Source: Lachnospiraceae bacterium
GTDB taxonomy: Bacteria; Bacillota; Clostridia; Lachnospirales; Lachnospiraceae
Assembly: GCA_017620375.1 (NCBI GenBank)
Contig: JAFZQN010000104.1
Span: 1 to 53,176 of the forward strand
Length of the DNA: 53,176 nucleotides
Reading direction: 5' to 3'
Both the position numbers and the translations under genes were made by a program. Positions 7,244 through 15,355 of the stretch are shown piece by piece (position 1 is the stretch's first letter; the number at the start of each line of letters is the position of its first letter). The notes beneath the pieces were generated by a model. It was not told the origin of the DNA, did not search any database, and worked only from the letters and a program-made list of their open reading frames with translations.

Positions 7244-10200
7244 ATGGCCAAAATGAGGATTTATGAACTGGCAAGAGAATTGGTAGAGAAAGGTCTGGCT
7301 AAGGATTCAAAGACCCTTAATACCGATATTATCAACCTGCTCGTTAAAAAAGGTGTGGAAGTAAAGAGCCATCAGAGCGGTGTATCGGATGAGGATGCGG
7401 ATTATGTCAGAGCTCATTACAGTAAGTCCAATAAAGATACAAAAAAGAGTGATACAAAGGCTGATAAGAAACCTGAAGTAAAGGCAGAGGAAAAGCCCGA
7501 GAAGAAGGTAGAGGAAAAGGTCGAAGTTAAGGCTGAAGCAAAGGCAGAAGAGAAAACTGAGGCTAAGCAGGAGGCTAAACAGCCCGCACCTGAGAAGACT
7601 GACAGACCTGCAAGACCTGAAGCAGCCGATCCTGCCAAGGCAGGAAAGAGACGTCCTCCCGCAGGTAAACTTATAGGTAAGGGCGGAAAGGAAACCCCTT
7701 ACTGGATCGGTAAGGAAGGAAGACTTATCGGAGCAGATGGAAAGCCGCTTCCTTTAAAACTTAATGAAAACGGAAAGATCGTTAAGCTGGACGGTTCTCC
7801 TTTACAGAAGAGACCCGCTCCTCCTGTACCCGGCGATAAGGATGTAAGCACCAAGATAGGTACAGATATATCTAAAAATACTGATAAGGCACCCGTAGCC
7901 AATGCAGCTGAAAACAAGGCTGTAAATGTAAATAATGAAGCTGTTAAGCCTGTCGAAGAAAAGGCATCAGAGCCCCAGAAGGCTGAAAGCAACGAGCCTC
8001 AGCCCAGGATCGTCGGCAATATCTTTGAAAGTCTTGCAGCTGCAAAGGATAAAGAACAGGCCATTAAGGAAAAGCGTGCCGCACAGCAGCAACAGGGAAG
8101 ACCTGAGAGAAACGGCGAAAAGCGTCCTTTTGATCCTAACAGACAGGGCGGAAGACCCGGTGAAGGCAGACCTGACAGACGTGACGGAAGACCCGGTGAA
8201 GGTAGACCCGACAGACGTGACGGAAGACCCGGCGAGGGCAGACCCGGTGAGCATCGTTCTCCTTTCAGAGACAGAAATGTACCCGGTGGTCAGGGACAAG
8301 GTCAGAGACCTTTCGGTGACAGAGACAAGTTCCAGGGCGGTAAGGCTCCTTTCGGTGACAGACGTGGCGGTATGGGCGGCCCCGCAGGCTTTGGCGATAA
8401 GGATAAGGATGATGACGGACGTAAGCCTTTTGCTACCAAGCGTCCTTCAAAGCCCAGTCCCGACGGCAAGTTAAAGAGTGAGCTTGGTGCACAGATCGAC
8501 AAGAACGACCGTGCAGGTAAGTATAAGAATAAAGGTAAAGATAAAAAAGACAAGCGTGATTATGATGACGAGAATGTAAATCTTAAGAAAGATCCCAACC
8601 GTAAGGGTGCATTCCAGAAGCCTGTTAAGCAGGTGGTTAAAGAGGAAGAGGATATCAAGGTTATCACCATCCCCGAGGTTATCACCATCAAAGAGCTTGC
8701 TGATAAGATGAAGCAGAATGCCGGTGCTATCGTTAAGAAACTTTTCTTAGCCGGCAAGATGATAAACCAGAACTCAGAGATCACATTTGAAGAGGCTGAG
8801 GAGATCGCACTTGATTATGAGATCATGTGTGAGAAGGAAGCTAAGGTTAACGTAGTAGAAGAACTCTTAAAGGAGACAGAGGAAGATCCCGCTACTCTTA
8901 TCAAGCGTCCTCCTGTTGTCTGCGTTATGGGTCACGTTGACCATGGTAAGACATCACTTCTTGATGCCATCCGTTCTACAAATGTTACTTCACACGAGGC
9001 AGGCGGTATCACACAGCATATCGGTGCTTACATGGTAGAGATCAACGGCGAGAAGATCACCTTCCTTGATACACCCGGTCATGAAGCATTTACTTCCATG
9101 CGTATGCGTGGTGCAAAGTCCACAGATATCGCTATCCTGGTAGTAGCTGCTGATGACGGTGTTATGCCTCAGACAGTTGAAGCTATCAACCATGCAAAGG
9201 CAGCTAACGTATCTATCATCGTAGCTGTAAACAAAATAGATAAGCCCGGCGCTAATGTAGAAAAGGTTAAGCAGGAGCTTACCGAGTACGGCTTAGTAGC
9301 TGAGGACTGGGGCGGAGATACAGTATTTGTACCTGTATCCGCTAAGACACATGACGGTATCGAGAACCTTCTTGAAATGGTACTTCTTACCGCAGATGTG
9401 CTTGAACTTAAAGCTAATCCCAACCGTAAGGCACGTGGTATCGTTATCGAGGCTGAGCGTGACAGAGGTAAGGGTTGTATTGCTACCGTACTTGTACAGA
9501 AGGGTACACTTAATGTAGGCGATTACGTAGCTATCGGTGCTTCACACGGACGTATCCGTGCTATGATCGACGATAAGGGCAGACGTGTTAAGGTGGCTAC
9601 TCCTTCAACACCTGTTGAGATCCAGGGTCTTGATGAAGTACCCAATGCAGGCGAGATCATGATGGCTGTAGCTGACGAGAAGGAAGCAAGGACCATCGCT
9701 GAGGCATTTATCGCTCAGAGCAAGGAGCAGAAGATCTCCGAGACTAAGGCCAGACTCAGTCTTGATGGTCTCTTCTCACAGATCGAAGCCGGTAATGTCA
9801 AAGAGCTTAATCTTATCATCAAGGCCGACGTTATGGGTTCGGTTGAGGCAGTTAAGCAGAGTCTTGTTAAGCTTTCTAACGAGGAAGTTGTGGTACGCGT
9901 TATCCACGGCGGTGTAGGTAATATCAACGAGTCAGACGTTAACCTTGCGGGTGCATCCAATGCGATCATTATCGGTTTCAACGTTAAGCCCGATAATACA
10001 GCAAAGGATATTGCTGAGCATGAAGGTGTTGAGATCAAGCTTTACAAGGTTATCTACAATGCTATAGATGATATTGAAGCAGCTATGAAGGGTATGCTTA
10101 AGCCTGTATACGAGGAGCGTATCATCGCTCATGCTGAGGTTCGTATGCTGTTCAAGGCTTCACAGATTGGTGTTATCGCAGGTTCATTCGTTCTTGATGG

Positions 10201-10408
10201 TAAGATCGAGCGTGGATGTTCAGCTAGGATCTCCCGTGAAGGTAAGCAGATCTATGACGGTCCTCTGTCATCGCTTAAGAGATTTAAGGATGATGTTAAG
10301 GAAGTAGCTGCAGGTTACGAATGCGGTCTTGTATTTGAGAAGTTCACCGATCTGGCTGAACTTGATCAGATCGAGTTCTACAAGATGGTTGAGGTACCGA
10401 GAACCTAA
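7244..10408 (+). CDS. infB: Translation initiation factor IF-2
   Basis: GTPase that delivers initiator tRNA to the ribosome, 1054 aa from ATG 7244 (TTGGAGGAT site at 7226; the open frame extends upstream of this but starting there would put the site inside the gene). The IF2_N helix bundle is residues 1-55. A very long low-complexity region follows to about 470, with KAEEKPE-type lysine/glutamate repeats, then arginine/glycine-rich repeats. A second IF2_N domain is at about 480-530. The GTPase domain begins with GHVDHGKT at 563-570 and contains DTPGHEAF and NKIDKPG. An internal segment [20 protein letters not shown] (about 145-185) looks like an inserted mini-domain. Longer than B. subtilis IF-2 (about 716 aa) only because of the N-terminus. 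Confidence 0.96.
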   Translation: MAKMRIYELARELVEKGLAKDSKTLNTDIINLLVKKGVEVKSHQSGVSDEDADYVRAHYSKSNKDTKKSDTKADKKPEVKAEEKPEKKVEEKVEVKAEAKAEEKTEAKQEAKQPAPEKTDRPARPEAADPAKAGKRRPPAGKLIGKGGKETPYWIGKEGRLIGADGKPLPLKLNENGKIVKLDGSPLQKRPAPPVPGDKDVSTKIGTDISKNTDKAPVANAAENKAVNVNNEAVKPVEEKASEPQKAESNEPQPRIVGNIFESLAAAKDKEQAIKEKRAAQQQQGRPERNGEKRPFDPNRQGGRPGEGRPDRRDGRPGEGRPDRRDGRPGEGRPGEHRSPFRDRNVPGGQGQGQRPFGDRDKFQGGKAPFGDRRGGMGGPAGFGDKDKDDDGRKPFATKRPSKPSPDGKLKSELGAQIDKNDRAGKYKNKGKDKKDKRDYDDENVNLKKDPNRKGAFQKPVKQVVKEEEDIKVITIPEVITIKELADKMKQNAGAIVKKLFLAGKMINQNSEITFEEAEEIALDYEIMCEKEAKVNVVEELLKETEEDPATLIKRPPVVCVMGHVDHGKTSLLDAIRSTNVTSHEAGGITQHIGAYMVEINGEKITFLDTPGHEAFTSMRMRGAKSTDIAILVVAADDGVMPQTVEAINHAKAANVSIIVAVNKIDKPGANVEKVKQELTEYGLVAEDWGGDTVFVPVSAKTHDGIENLLEMVLLTADVLELKANPNRKARGIVIEAERDRGKGCIATVLVQKGTLNVGDYVAIGASHGRIRAMIDDKGRRVKVATPSTPVEIQGLDEVPNAGEIMMAVADEKEARTIAEAFIAQSKEQKISETKARLSLDGLFSQIEAGNVKELNLIIKADVMGSVEAVKQSLVKLSNEEVVVRVIHGGVGNINESDVNLAGASNAIIIGFNVKPDNTAKDIAEHEGVEIKLYKVIYNAIDDIEAAMKGMLKPVYEERIIAHAEVRMLFKASQIGVIAGSFVLDGKIERGCSARISREGKQIYDGPLSSLKRFKDDVKEVAAGYECGLVFEKFTDLAELDQIEFYKMVEVPRT
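8150..8250 (+). repeat. 36-bp tandem repeat inside infB
   Basis: Two full 36-bp units (8150-8185 and 8186-8221) and a partial third (8222-8250) encode [12 protein letters not shown], at about residues 303-335 of IF-2. The copies differ at only a few bases. It lies in the poorly conserved arginine/glycine-rich linker, so copy-number change would keep the frame. Confidence 0.85.
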
Positions 10409-10417
10409 TAACATTTA

Positions 10418-10772
10418 AAATATACGGCTGTGGGCGGTGTCATGTTGCCTCGTAATTTAAGTTACGATTGTGTAGTAACGACCTGTCCATAAGGAAACAT
10501 ATCATCGTTCGCATTGATGCACTTTACGATCTTATCCTGCATCTTCACTACGGACGTTTGCAATCGTGAGCCCGCTTGATACCGGGCTCACTTGTGCTAC
10601 ACTCAGAAATCGGTTTGGTTAACCGATTTCTGCCTTGTTTAGATGCGATAATATCGTAGTGCATCTAATGCTCACTTAAAGTTTCCTTATAGAACAGGTC
10701 GTTCCGACACAATCTGTTTATTCAGTTTGCTTGGTAAACCATGACACCGCACCACAGCATACGTAATATTTC
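10418..10772 (+). repeat. Long imperfect palindrome, copy 1 (structured RNA or palindromic repeat)
   Basis: This fills most of the 470-bp gap between infB and the next gene and contains no plausible ORF. The two halves are complementary over most of about 350 nt: for example CGGTGTCATG (10435-) with CATGACACCG (10740-), ACGACCTGT with ACAGGTCGT, and ATAAGGAAAC with GTTTCCTTAT. The centre holds hairpin A (10566-10574 with 10583-10591, 8-nt loop) and hairpin B (10605-10615 with 10621-10631, loop TGGTT). A 13-nt linker, TTGTGCTACACTC, joins them. A related copy lies at 42452-42775; hairpin stems differ between copies by compensating changes. Inside the operon it would also block or process the infB transcript. 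Confidence 0.85.
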
Positions 10773-10797
10773 AAATGAATAATAAAGTTGGGTAAGA

Positions 10798-10850
10798 ATA
10801 AAATGTAGTATACATTTTATGTTGAATGTTATATAATTATCATGTATAAA
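10798..10850 (+). promoter_or_regulatory. Internal promoter with adjoining palindrome, upstream of the mini-lipoprotein and rbfA
   Basis: TTGAAT at 10822-10827 and TATAAA at 10845-10850 are separated by 17 bp; an overlapping TATAAT lies at 10832-10837. Directly upstream of the -35 box is a perfect 10-bp inverted repeat, ATAAAATGTA/TACATTTTAT (10798-10807 with 10811-10820, 3-bp spacer), a good operator candidate. It would restart transcription of rbfA-nrnA after the large palindrome. Confidence 0.6.
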
Positions 10851-10878
10851 ATATCACTATATTAAAAGGTGAGGATAC

Positions 10879-10983
10879 ATGAAAAAAATAGCTTTTGTTT
10901 TATTGATCATATGTTTTTGTGTTACCGGATGCGGCAGTGAACCGGAGAAAAAAGTTGAAAGCATTAGATTAAGGAAAGACTAG
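10879..10983 (+). CDS. 34-residue putative lipoprotein (small ORF)
   Basis: ATG 10879 to TAG 10983 encodes a protein that begins MKKIAFVLLIICFCVTGCG: a lysine-rich start, a hydrophobic stretch and a lipobox (VTGC). Only about 16 charged residues follow the lipidated Cys. The ribosome binding site AAGGTGAGG is strong and a promoter lies just upstream. The stop codon is 3 nt before the rbfA ATG, and the rbfA ribosome binding site (AAGGAAAG) is inside its last codons, so translation is probably coupled. It could be a real tiny lipoprotein, a truncated remnant of a longer one, or a translational lead-in to rbfA. Confidence 0.6.
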   Translation: MKKIAFVLLIICFCVTGCGSEPEKKVESIRLRKD

Positions 10984-10986
10984 AAT

Positions 10987-11412
10987 ATGAGAAAAAACAG
11001 TATTAAAAATATAAGGATCAACCAGGAAGTTCAGAAGGAATTAAGTAATCTGATAAGGATGGAAGTTAAGGACCCCAGAGTGTCTCCCATGACTACCATC
11101 GTTAATGTTGAAGTAGCTCCCGATCTTAAGACCGCAAAAGTGTTTATCAGTGTCTTAGGTGATGAGAAGGCTCAGCAGGATACCATCAGAGGTCTTAAGA
11201 GTGCGGCTCCTTTCCTTAGAAGCCAGCTTGCTCATAACATGAATATGAGAAATACTCCCGAGCTTCGTTTTATATCGGATCAGTCCATCGAATACGGTGT
11301 TAATATGTCTCATCTTATCGATGAGATCACAGCCGATCTTCATGATGATGAAGAAAATGCTGAGGCAGATGATATCGATGATGTTGAATCCGATGATGAG
11401 GAAGAGATTTAA
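10987..11412 (+). CDS. rbfA: Ribosome-binding factor A
   Basis: Cold-shock and 30S maturation factor, 141 aa. The KH-like fold carries INQEVQKELSNLIRMEVKDPRV and VEVAPDLKTAKVFISVLG, ending with TPELRFISDQSIEYG. An acidic tail of about 25 residues (Asp/Glu-rich) extends beyond the usual family end. It starts 3 nt after the small lipoprotein ORF. The usual partner infB lies upstream but is separated by the long palindrome. Confidence 0.95.
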   Translation: MRKNSIKNIRINQEVQKELSNLIRMEVKDPRVSPMTTIVNVEVAPDLKTAKVFISVLGDEKAQQDTIRGLKSAAPFLRSQLAHNMNMRNTPELRFISDQSIEYGVNMSHLIDEITADLHDDEENAEADDIDDVESDDEEEI

Positions 11413-11459
11413 TTGAGGTGTGTTAAAGAGAACGGTTCTTTTGACATACCGGAGGTAAT

Positions 11460-12422
11460 ATGAATTTAGAAGGATTATGGAAGAGAATAGCAGATGCCAA
11501 AAGAATCGGTATCTGCGGACATGTAAGACCTGACGGTGATTGTATCGGGTCATGTCTTGGTTTTTACAATTATATTTTATACAGATTCGGCAAGGAAGCC
11601 GATGTTTATTTAGAGGAAGTATCGCCGGAATTTCTGTTTTTGAACGGAACTGACAAGGTGATCACCGGTTATCCGGATGCTGATAAGTATGATGTCTTTT
11701 TTGCATTGGACAGCGGTGATACAGAGAGACTAGGTGATGGATATAAGTATTTTAAGGATGCTGATTATACATATTGTTTTGACCATCATCCCACCAATAC
11801 AGGGTATGCAAACGAGAACATGATCGTACCCACAGATGCCGCTACCACAGAGCTTTTGGCTTCGGTATTCGGTGAAGAGTACATAGATGTTAATACCGCT
11901 AATTGTTTATATCTGGGTATAGTGCATGACACAGGAGTGTTTAAGCATTCCAATGTGACCAGAAAGACTATGGAGACTGCCGGTATGCTTATCGAAAAAG
12001 GTGTTATCCCCGGCGATATCATAGACAAGACTTTTTATGAGAAGACTTATGTACAGAACCAGATCTTAGGCAGATGCCTTATGGAAAGTATACTGCTCAT
12101 GGATGGGCAGGTTATCGTTTCCTATGTGCCTTGCGAGGTACAGAAGCTTTATGGTATTACCAACAACGATATGGGCGGTATCATAGACCAGCTCAGAGTC
12201 ACCAAGGGCGTAGAAGTAGCTATACTGCTTAAAGAAGGTAAGAAACGAGAGTGGAAGGTCAGTTTAAGGTCAAATTCTATAGTTGATGTCAGCAAGATTT
12301 CCGTTATGTTTAACGGAGGCGGCCATGTAAGAGCTGCAGGATGTACTATGTACGGATCAGTACATGACTGTATCAATTCGCTGACCAAAGAAATTTCCAA
12401 ACAATTAAACTCTGCTCAATAA
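11460..12422 (+). CDS. nrnA: DHH-family phosphoesterase, NrnA-type (nanoRNase / pAp phosphatase)
   Basis: 320 aa. In the family it degrades 2-5 nt RNAs and can remove phosphate from pAp. Motifs are visible: GHVRPDGDCIGS (motif I), ALDSGD (II), FDHHPTN (the DHH triad, III), and the DHHA1 motif FNGGGHVRAAGCTM near the end. The start ATG follows CCGGAGGTAAT. Follows rbfA by 47 bp, the standard rbfA-nrnA-truB order of Firmicutes, although truB here is 7 kb away. Confidence 0.94.
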   Translation: MNLEGLWKRIADAKRIGICGHVRPDGDCIGSCLGFYNYILYRFGKEADVYLEEVSPEFLFLNGTDKVITGYPDADKYDVFFALDSGDTERLGDGYKYFKDADYTYCFDHHPTNTGYANENMIVPTDAATTELLASVFGEEYIDVNTANCLYLGIVHDTGVFKHSNVTRKTMETAGMLIEKGVIPGDIIDKTFYEKTYVQNQILGRCLMESILLMDGQVIVSYVPCEVQKLYGITNNDMGGIIDQLRVTKGVEVAILLKEGKKREWKVSLRSNSIVDVSKISVMFNGGGHVRAAGCTMYGSVHDCINSLTKEISKQLNSAQ

Positions 12423-12441
12423 TTATTTAAATCGTATACAA

Positions 12442-12470
12442 AACATACAAATACAGAACATACAAGTACA
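12442..12470 (+). repeat. Two-copy 15-bp direct repeat before the sigma-factor gene
   Basis: AACATACAAATACA (12442-12455) is followed after one G by AACATACAAGTACA (12457-12470), between nrnA and the sigma gene. It ends beside the AAGGAGG site of the sigma factor. It could be a regulator-binding site or simple slippage; I see no clear promoter in this gap. Confidence 0.5.
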
Positions 12471-12480
12471 AGGAGGTCCC

Positions 12481-13032
12481 ATGAAAAGCGATGAAGAGCT
12501 TTACATGCTTTTTTTGCAAGGTCATACAGAATGTTATGATGAGCTCATGGTTCGCTATGGGGATGCTCTGACCGCGTATCTGAAGGGGTATCTGCAAAGT
12601 TTTGAAGATGCGGAAGATCTGATGATAGAGGCTTTTGCCAATATCATGGCGAAAAAGCCAAAGATAAAGCATGGATTTAAAGCTTATCTGTTTAGGACAG
12701 GTCACAACCTGGTATATCACCTGTATGTCAAGGAGAAAAGATTAAAGGTATTTAGTCTTGATGACCTTAATGAAGAATGCACATCCGATGGTGAAAACTT
12801 TGAAGATAAGCTGTGTAACGATGAACAGAAGAAAGCGTTGCACAGATGTATAGGAAGACTTGATCCGGATCTTCGTGAGGCTGTATGGCTGGTGTATTTT
12901 GAAAAGTTAAGTTATGATCAGACCGCGGATATCATGGATGTTTCAAAGAAAAAAGTAGATTATATGCTTACCAGGGCCAAGGTGGTCCTGAAACGAGAAC
13001 TGGAAAAGGAGGGATATTCAGGTTATGCTTAA
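12481..13032 (+). CDS. ECF-type sigma-70 family RNA polymerase sigma factor
   Basis: 183 aa, two-domain sigma factor. Region 2 is at about residues 20-60 (YDELMVRYGDALTAYLKGYL, then EDAEDLMIEAFANIMAK). Region 4 is at about 125-175: LDPDLREAVWLVYFEKLSYD, then an HTH ending KVDYMLTRAKVVLKREL. No region 1.1 or 3. It overlaps the following small membrane protein gene by 8 bp. With the downstream PrsW-like protease this makes a self-contained membrane-signalling module, inferred from the PrsW/RsiW/SigW precedent in Bacillus. Confidence 0.92.
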   Translation: MKSDEELYMLFLQGHTECYDELMVRYGDALTAYLKGYLQSFEDAEDLMIEAFANIMAKKPKIKHGFKAYLFRTGHNLVYHLYVKEKRLKVFSLDDLNEECTSDGENFEDKLCNDEQKKALHRCIGRLDPDLREAVWLVYFEKLSYDQTADIMDVSKKKVDYMLTRAKVVLKRELEKEGYSGYA

Positions 13033-13375
13033 ATCTAATGAACAAAGAATAGCGGAAATGCATAAAAGAGCAGCTATGACAGTGCATAATGAAAGAGAAG
13101 CAAAAGCAAAGATTTATTATGTATGTGCCGGCCTGGTTGCAGCTGCTGCCATGTTCTTTATCGTATTTATCCTTCCGGGTATCTCGGGTATCTCCGGTGT
13201 GGGTACAGTTAACGGATCTGCGGATGTTATGTTTGGAAGTATTTTCACTGACGGGGATGCACTTAACTACATAGTAGTCGGTATATGTGCTTTTGTACTC
13301 GGCGTGATACTTACCATATTCTGTTATCGTTTAAACAAGTGGAAAAAAGAAGAACCTAAAAAAGAGGATAAATAA
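13025..13375 (+). CDS. Small two-TM membrane protein, candidate anti-sigma factor (copy A)
   Basis: 116 aa. A cytoplasmic-looking N-terminus with NEQRIAEMHKRA is followed by TM helices at about residues 36-56 and 84-104, an extracytoplasmic loop between them, and a charged Lys/Glu tail. No known anti-sigma domain (zinc anti-sigma HxxxCxxC) is seen. Its place directly after the sigma gene (8-bp overlap) and before a PrsW-type protease makes it the likely anti-sigma partner. A paralogue at 14872-15186 shares the EQRIxxMH motif, the SADV loop motif and the second helix. Confidence 0.8.
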   Translation: MLKSNEQRIAEMHKRAAMTVHNEREAKAKIYYVCAGLVAAAAMFFIVFILPGISGISGVGTVNGSADVMFGSIFTDGDALNYIVVGICAFVLGVILTIFCYRLNKWKKEEPKKEDK

Positions 13376-14067
13376 TGGTAGTAATTATAGAAAGTTCTAT
13401 ATTTATAGCTATATTATTGATCTGTGTAATCATTGATACGTTAAGAGCAGTTAAAACCAAGAAAAGAGAGTGGATGCTGCTCTTTCTTTTTCATGTTCTG
13501 TACTTTTTCTCCGCGCTTTATTATGAATTATACTTCATAGTATTTGCAGATGAGCCCCTCAGCCATATATCAGAGATTGCATGGTATGTATCTTATCTGT
13601 TTTTAACATTGCTGCTGCAAAATATCAGAGATAAGGAAATGGATAAGAAGAAATATAAGATACTGTATATTATACCGGTATTTACTTTTGCGGTAGCTGT
13701 CGGATATATTATTTATTCCGAAGGAGATGTATTCAGTAATGTCATATGTGCACTGCTGATGTGGATATTACTGCGTGAGACGGCAAAAGGAGCGATGTTC
13801 TATAAGGAAAAGTACGGCAAGAATTATCCCGCCAAATGGCTGTATCGCAGTTCATTTATATTCTGTTCTCTAGAATATATCACATGGACCGTATCCTGTT
13901 TCTTCTTTGAAGAAAGCTGGAGTAATCCTTACTACTGGTGTGATCTGATGCTGGCATTATCGTTTTTCTTATTCATTCCTTCCGTAGAAAAAATAGTCGG
14001 TTCTCCGTTGACAAACGCAGATATGTCATCGGATGAAGCACAGTCTGCATCAAGGAGCGAAGGATGA
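13375..14067 (+). CDS. Seven-TM membrane protein of unknown function
   Basis: 230 aa, almost entirely hydrophobic. Likely helices lie near residues 3-20, 28-50, 60-76, 85-102, 112-128, 150-168 and 180-198, and a short Ser-rich tail follows. Overlaps the preceding gene by one base (TAATG) and the following PrsW-like gene by four (ATGA), so it belongs to the sigma module. The seven-helix layout could be a sensor for the pathway, but I recognise no family. Confidence 0.82.
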   Translation: MVVIIESSIFIAILLICVIIDTLRAVKTKKREWMLLFLFHVLYFFSALYYELYFIVFADEPLSHISEIAWYVSYLFLTLLLQNIRDKEMDKKKYKILYIIPVFTFAVAVGYIIYSEGDVFSNVICALLMWILLRETAKGAMFYKEKYGKNYPAKWLYRSSFIFCSLEYITWTVSCFFFEESWSNPYYWCDLMLALSFFLFIPSVEKIVGSPLTNADMSSDEAQSASRSEG

Positions 14068-14705
14068 ACTATATAGAAAATATTTATATATGTCTTGCGG
14101 CTCCTATGATCGTCGCTATTTTCTGCCTGGATTCTTACCGTAGAAGAATGATGGTATTTTTGCTTAGCGGGATGACTATGTGTCTGCTTTCTTCGTACAT
14201 AAATACTTTCATAGCCTATGCATACGGAATGGATACCATTATCGCATCTGTTGAGATATCTCCTACGGTTGAAGAGATAATGAAGCTGCTGCCGGTTATC
14301 TTTTATCTGTTGGTATTTGAACCTCCCAAGAACAGGATGATCGGTAACACCATAACGGTAGCGATAGGATTTGCAACATTTGAAAACGTATGTTATCTGC
14401 TTGGTAATGATACATCCAATATACAGCATCTGTTGATACGCGGATTTGGTACAGGTACGATGCATGTGGTGACCGGACTGGTTGTTATGTTCGGTATGCA
14501 GTCGGTATGGGAAAAACTGTGGCTGAGACTGGCCGGTACACTTGGACTTCTGACCATATCTATCATATTCCATGCTTCATTCAATATCATGGTATCTCAA
14601 CCTGGACTATTGGCAAATATAGGATATATGTTCCCCATAGTAACCGTAATATTTGTATTGATCATGAAAAAACGTATAGGACCGGTAATTAAAGCACGTA
14701 CATAA
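14064..14705 (+). CDS. PrsW-family intramembrane metalloprotease
   Basis: 213 aa, polytopic. It carries all family motifs in order: EE..K at E70-E71-K74 (SPTVEEIMK), FEN at 106-108 (ATFENVCYLL), His134 (GTGTMHVVTG) and His170 (IIFHASFN). In Bacillus PrsW makes the first cut in anti-sigma factor RsiW. Here the gene closes a sigma factor, small membrane protein and 7-TM protein operon with overlapping ends, so its substrate is probably the small membrane protein at 13025-13375 or its paralogue. Confidence 0.88.
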   Translation: MNYIENIYICLAAPMIVAIFCLDSYRRRMMVFLLSGMTMCLLSSYINTFIAYAYGMDTIIASVEISPTVEEIMKLLPVIFYLLVFEPPKNRMIGNTITVAIGFATFENVCYLLGNDTSNIQHLLIRGFGTGTMHVVTGLVVMFGMQSVWEKLWLRLAGTLGLLTISIIFHASFNIMVSQPGLLANIGYMFPIVTVIFVLIMKKRIGPVIKART

Positions 14706-14774
14706 TATAAGTTGTATGTATACATTTAAGCAAATTGTCAGAAAATAAAACAAAAAAAAATAAAAAGATTAACT

Positions 14775-14815
14775 TTTAAGTCCCGTCTGGATTTTATCCA
14801 AAACGGGACTCTTAA
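14775..14815 (+). terminator. Terminator-like hairpin after the sigma module
   Basis: AGTCCCGT (14779-14786) pairs with ACGGGACT (14803-14810), with an inner TGGAT/ATCCA helix. An AT-rich run precedes it and CTTAATTTAT follows. The U-tract is poor in one direction and an A-rich tract lies on the other side, so termination may be partial, leaving read-through into the paralogue at 14872. Confidence 0.6.
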
Positions 14816-14871
14816 TTTATGTAAGGGTATATTTGAACGTAATTCATATTTACATAAAGGTGGTAATTATA

Positions 14872-15186
14872 ATGAAAACGATAGAACAAAGGATTAGTAT
14901 GATGCATGATCTGGCGTTTAAGAAAAGGAGAAAAGCGGAAGAAGCGGTATTAAAAGCACTCGGAACTGTGTCTTTAGGCTTGCTGGCCTTTCTTATCGGC
15001 TGGATATATCTGATCGAGGGTGAACTGCATCCTGTTGCCGATGCCGGATTTACAGGAAACTCGATGCTGTCGGCGGATGTGGGTGGATATGTACTGGTAG
15101 CGGTACTGGCGTTTGTAGCAGCTGTAGTACTCACGGTAATATGTATTAAACTAAAGGATAAAAACAAAGGAACACCGGATGAATAA
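14872..15186 (+). CDS. Small two-TM membrane protein (copy B of the candidate anti-sigma factor)
   Basis: 104 aa from ATG 14872 with AAAGGTGG just upstream; an in-frame TTG at 14833 is less likely. The same plan as 13025-13375: N-terminal IEQRISMMHDLA, TM at about residues 30-48, a loop containing SADVGG, TM at about 72-92, and a Lys-rich tail. It lies beyond the hairpin at 14779 and before a strong terminator. A second copy beside one sigma factor suggests two inhibitors or an evolved decoy; the function is not proven. Confidence 0.78.
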   Translation: MKTIEQRISMMHDLAFKKRRKAEEAVLKALGTVSLGLLAFLIGWIYLIEGELHPVADAGFTGNSMLSADVGGYVLVAVLAFVAAVVLTVICIKLKDKNKGTPDE

Positions 15187-15198
15187 CTGCTTTTTAAG

Positions 15199-15236
15199 AA
15201 AACACGAAGGAGTGGAACCCTTCGTGTTTTTGTGTT
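15199..15236 (+). terminator. Intrinsic terminator after copy B
   Basis: AAACACGAAGG pairs with CCTTCGTGTTT (about 15200-15210 with 15219-15229) around the loop AGTGGAAC, and TTTGTGTTTT follows. A strong hairpin ends the sigma-module region. Confidence 0.85.
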
Positions 15237-15284
15237 TTCGGTATTTATATTTTATCGACAATAATCTTATATTAAATGAAGTAC

Positions 15285-15313
15285 TTGCCTTTGTTTGAAT
15301 AAACATATATAAT
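15285..15313 (+). promoter_or_regulatory. Promoter of the methyltransferase gene
   Basis: TTGCCT at 15285-15290, a 17-bp spacer and a perfect TATAAT at 15308-15313. The expected leader is about 35 nt before ATG 15356, which has an AAAGGAG site. Confidence 0.75.
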
Positions 15314-15355
15314 ACTGTGTAATCGTGTATTAGACATATATATAAAGGAGTATCT

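Noticed and set aside
7935-8553. Open frames on both strands within the arginine/glycine-rich part of infB
   Set aside because: Shadows of the skewed composition of the IF-2 linker; no start sites or domains.
10418-10772. Insertion sequence with its own transposase
   Set aside because: No ORF of useful length in any frame and no clear target-site duplication. The element is self-complementary along its length, unlike a normal IS.
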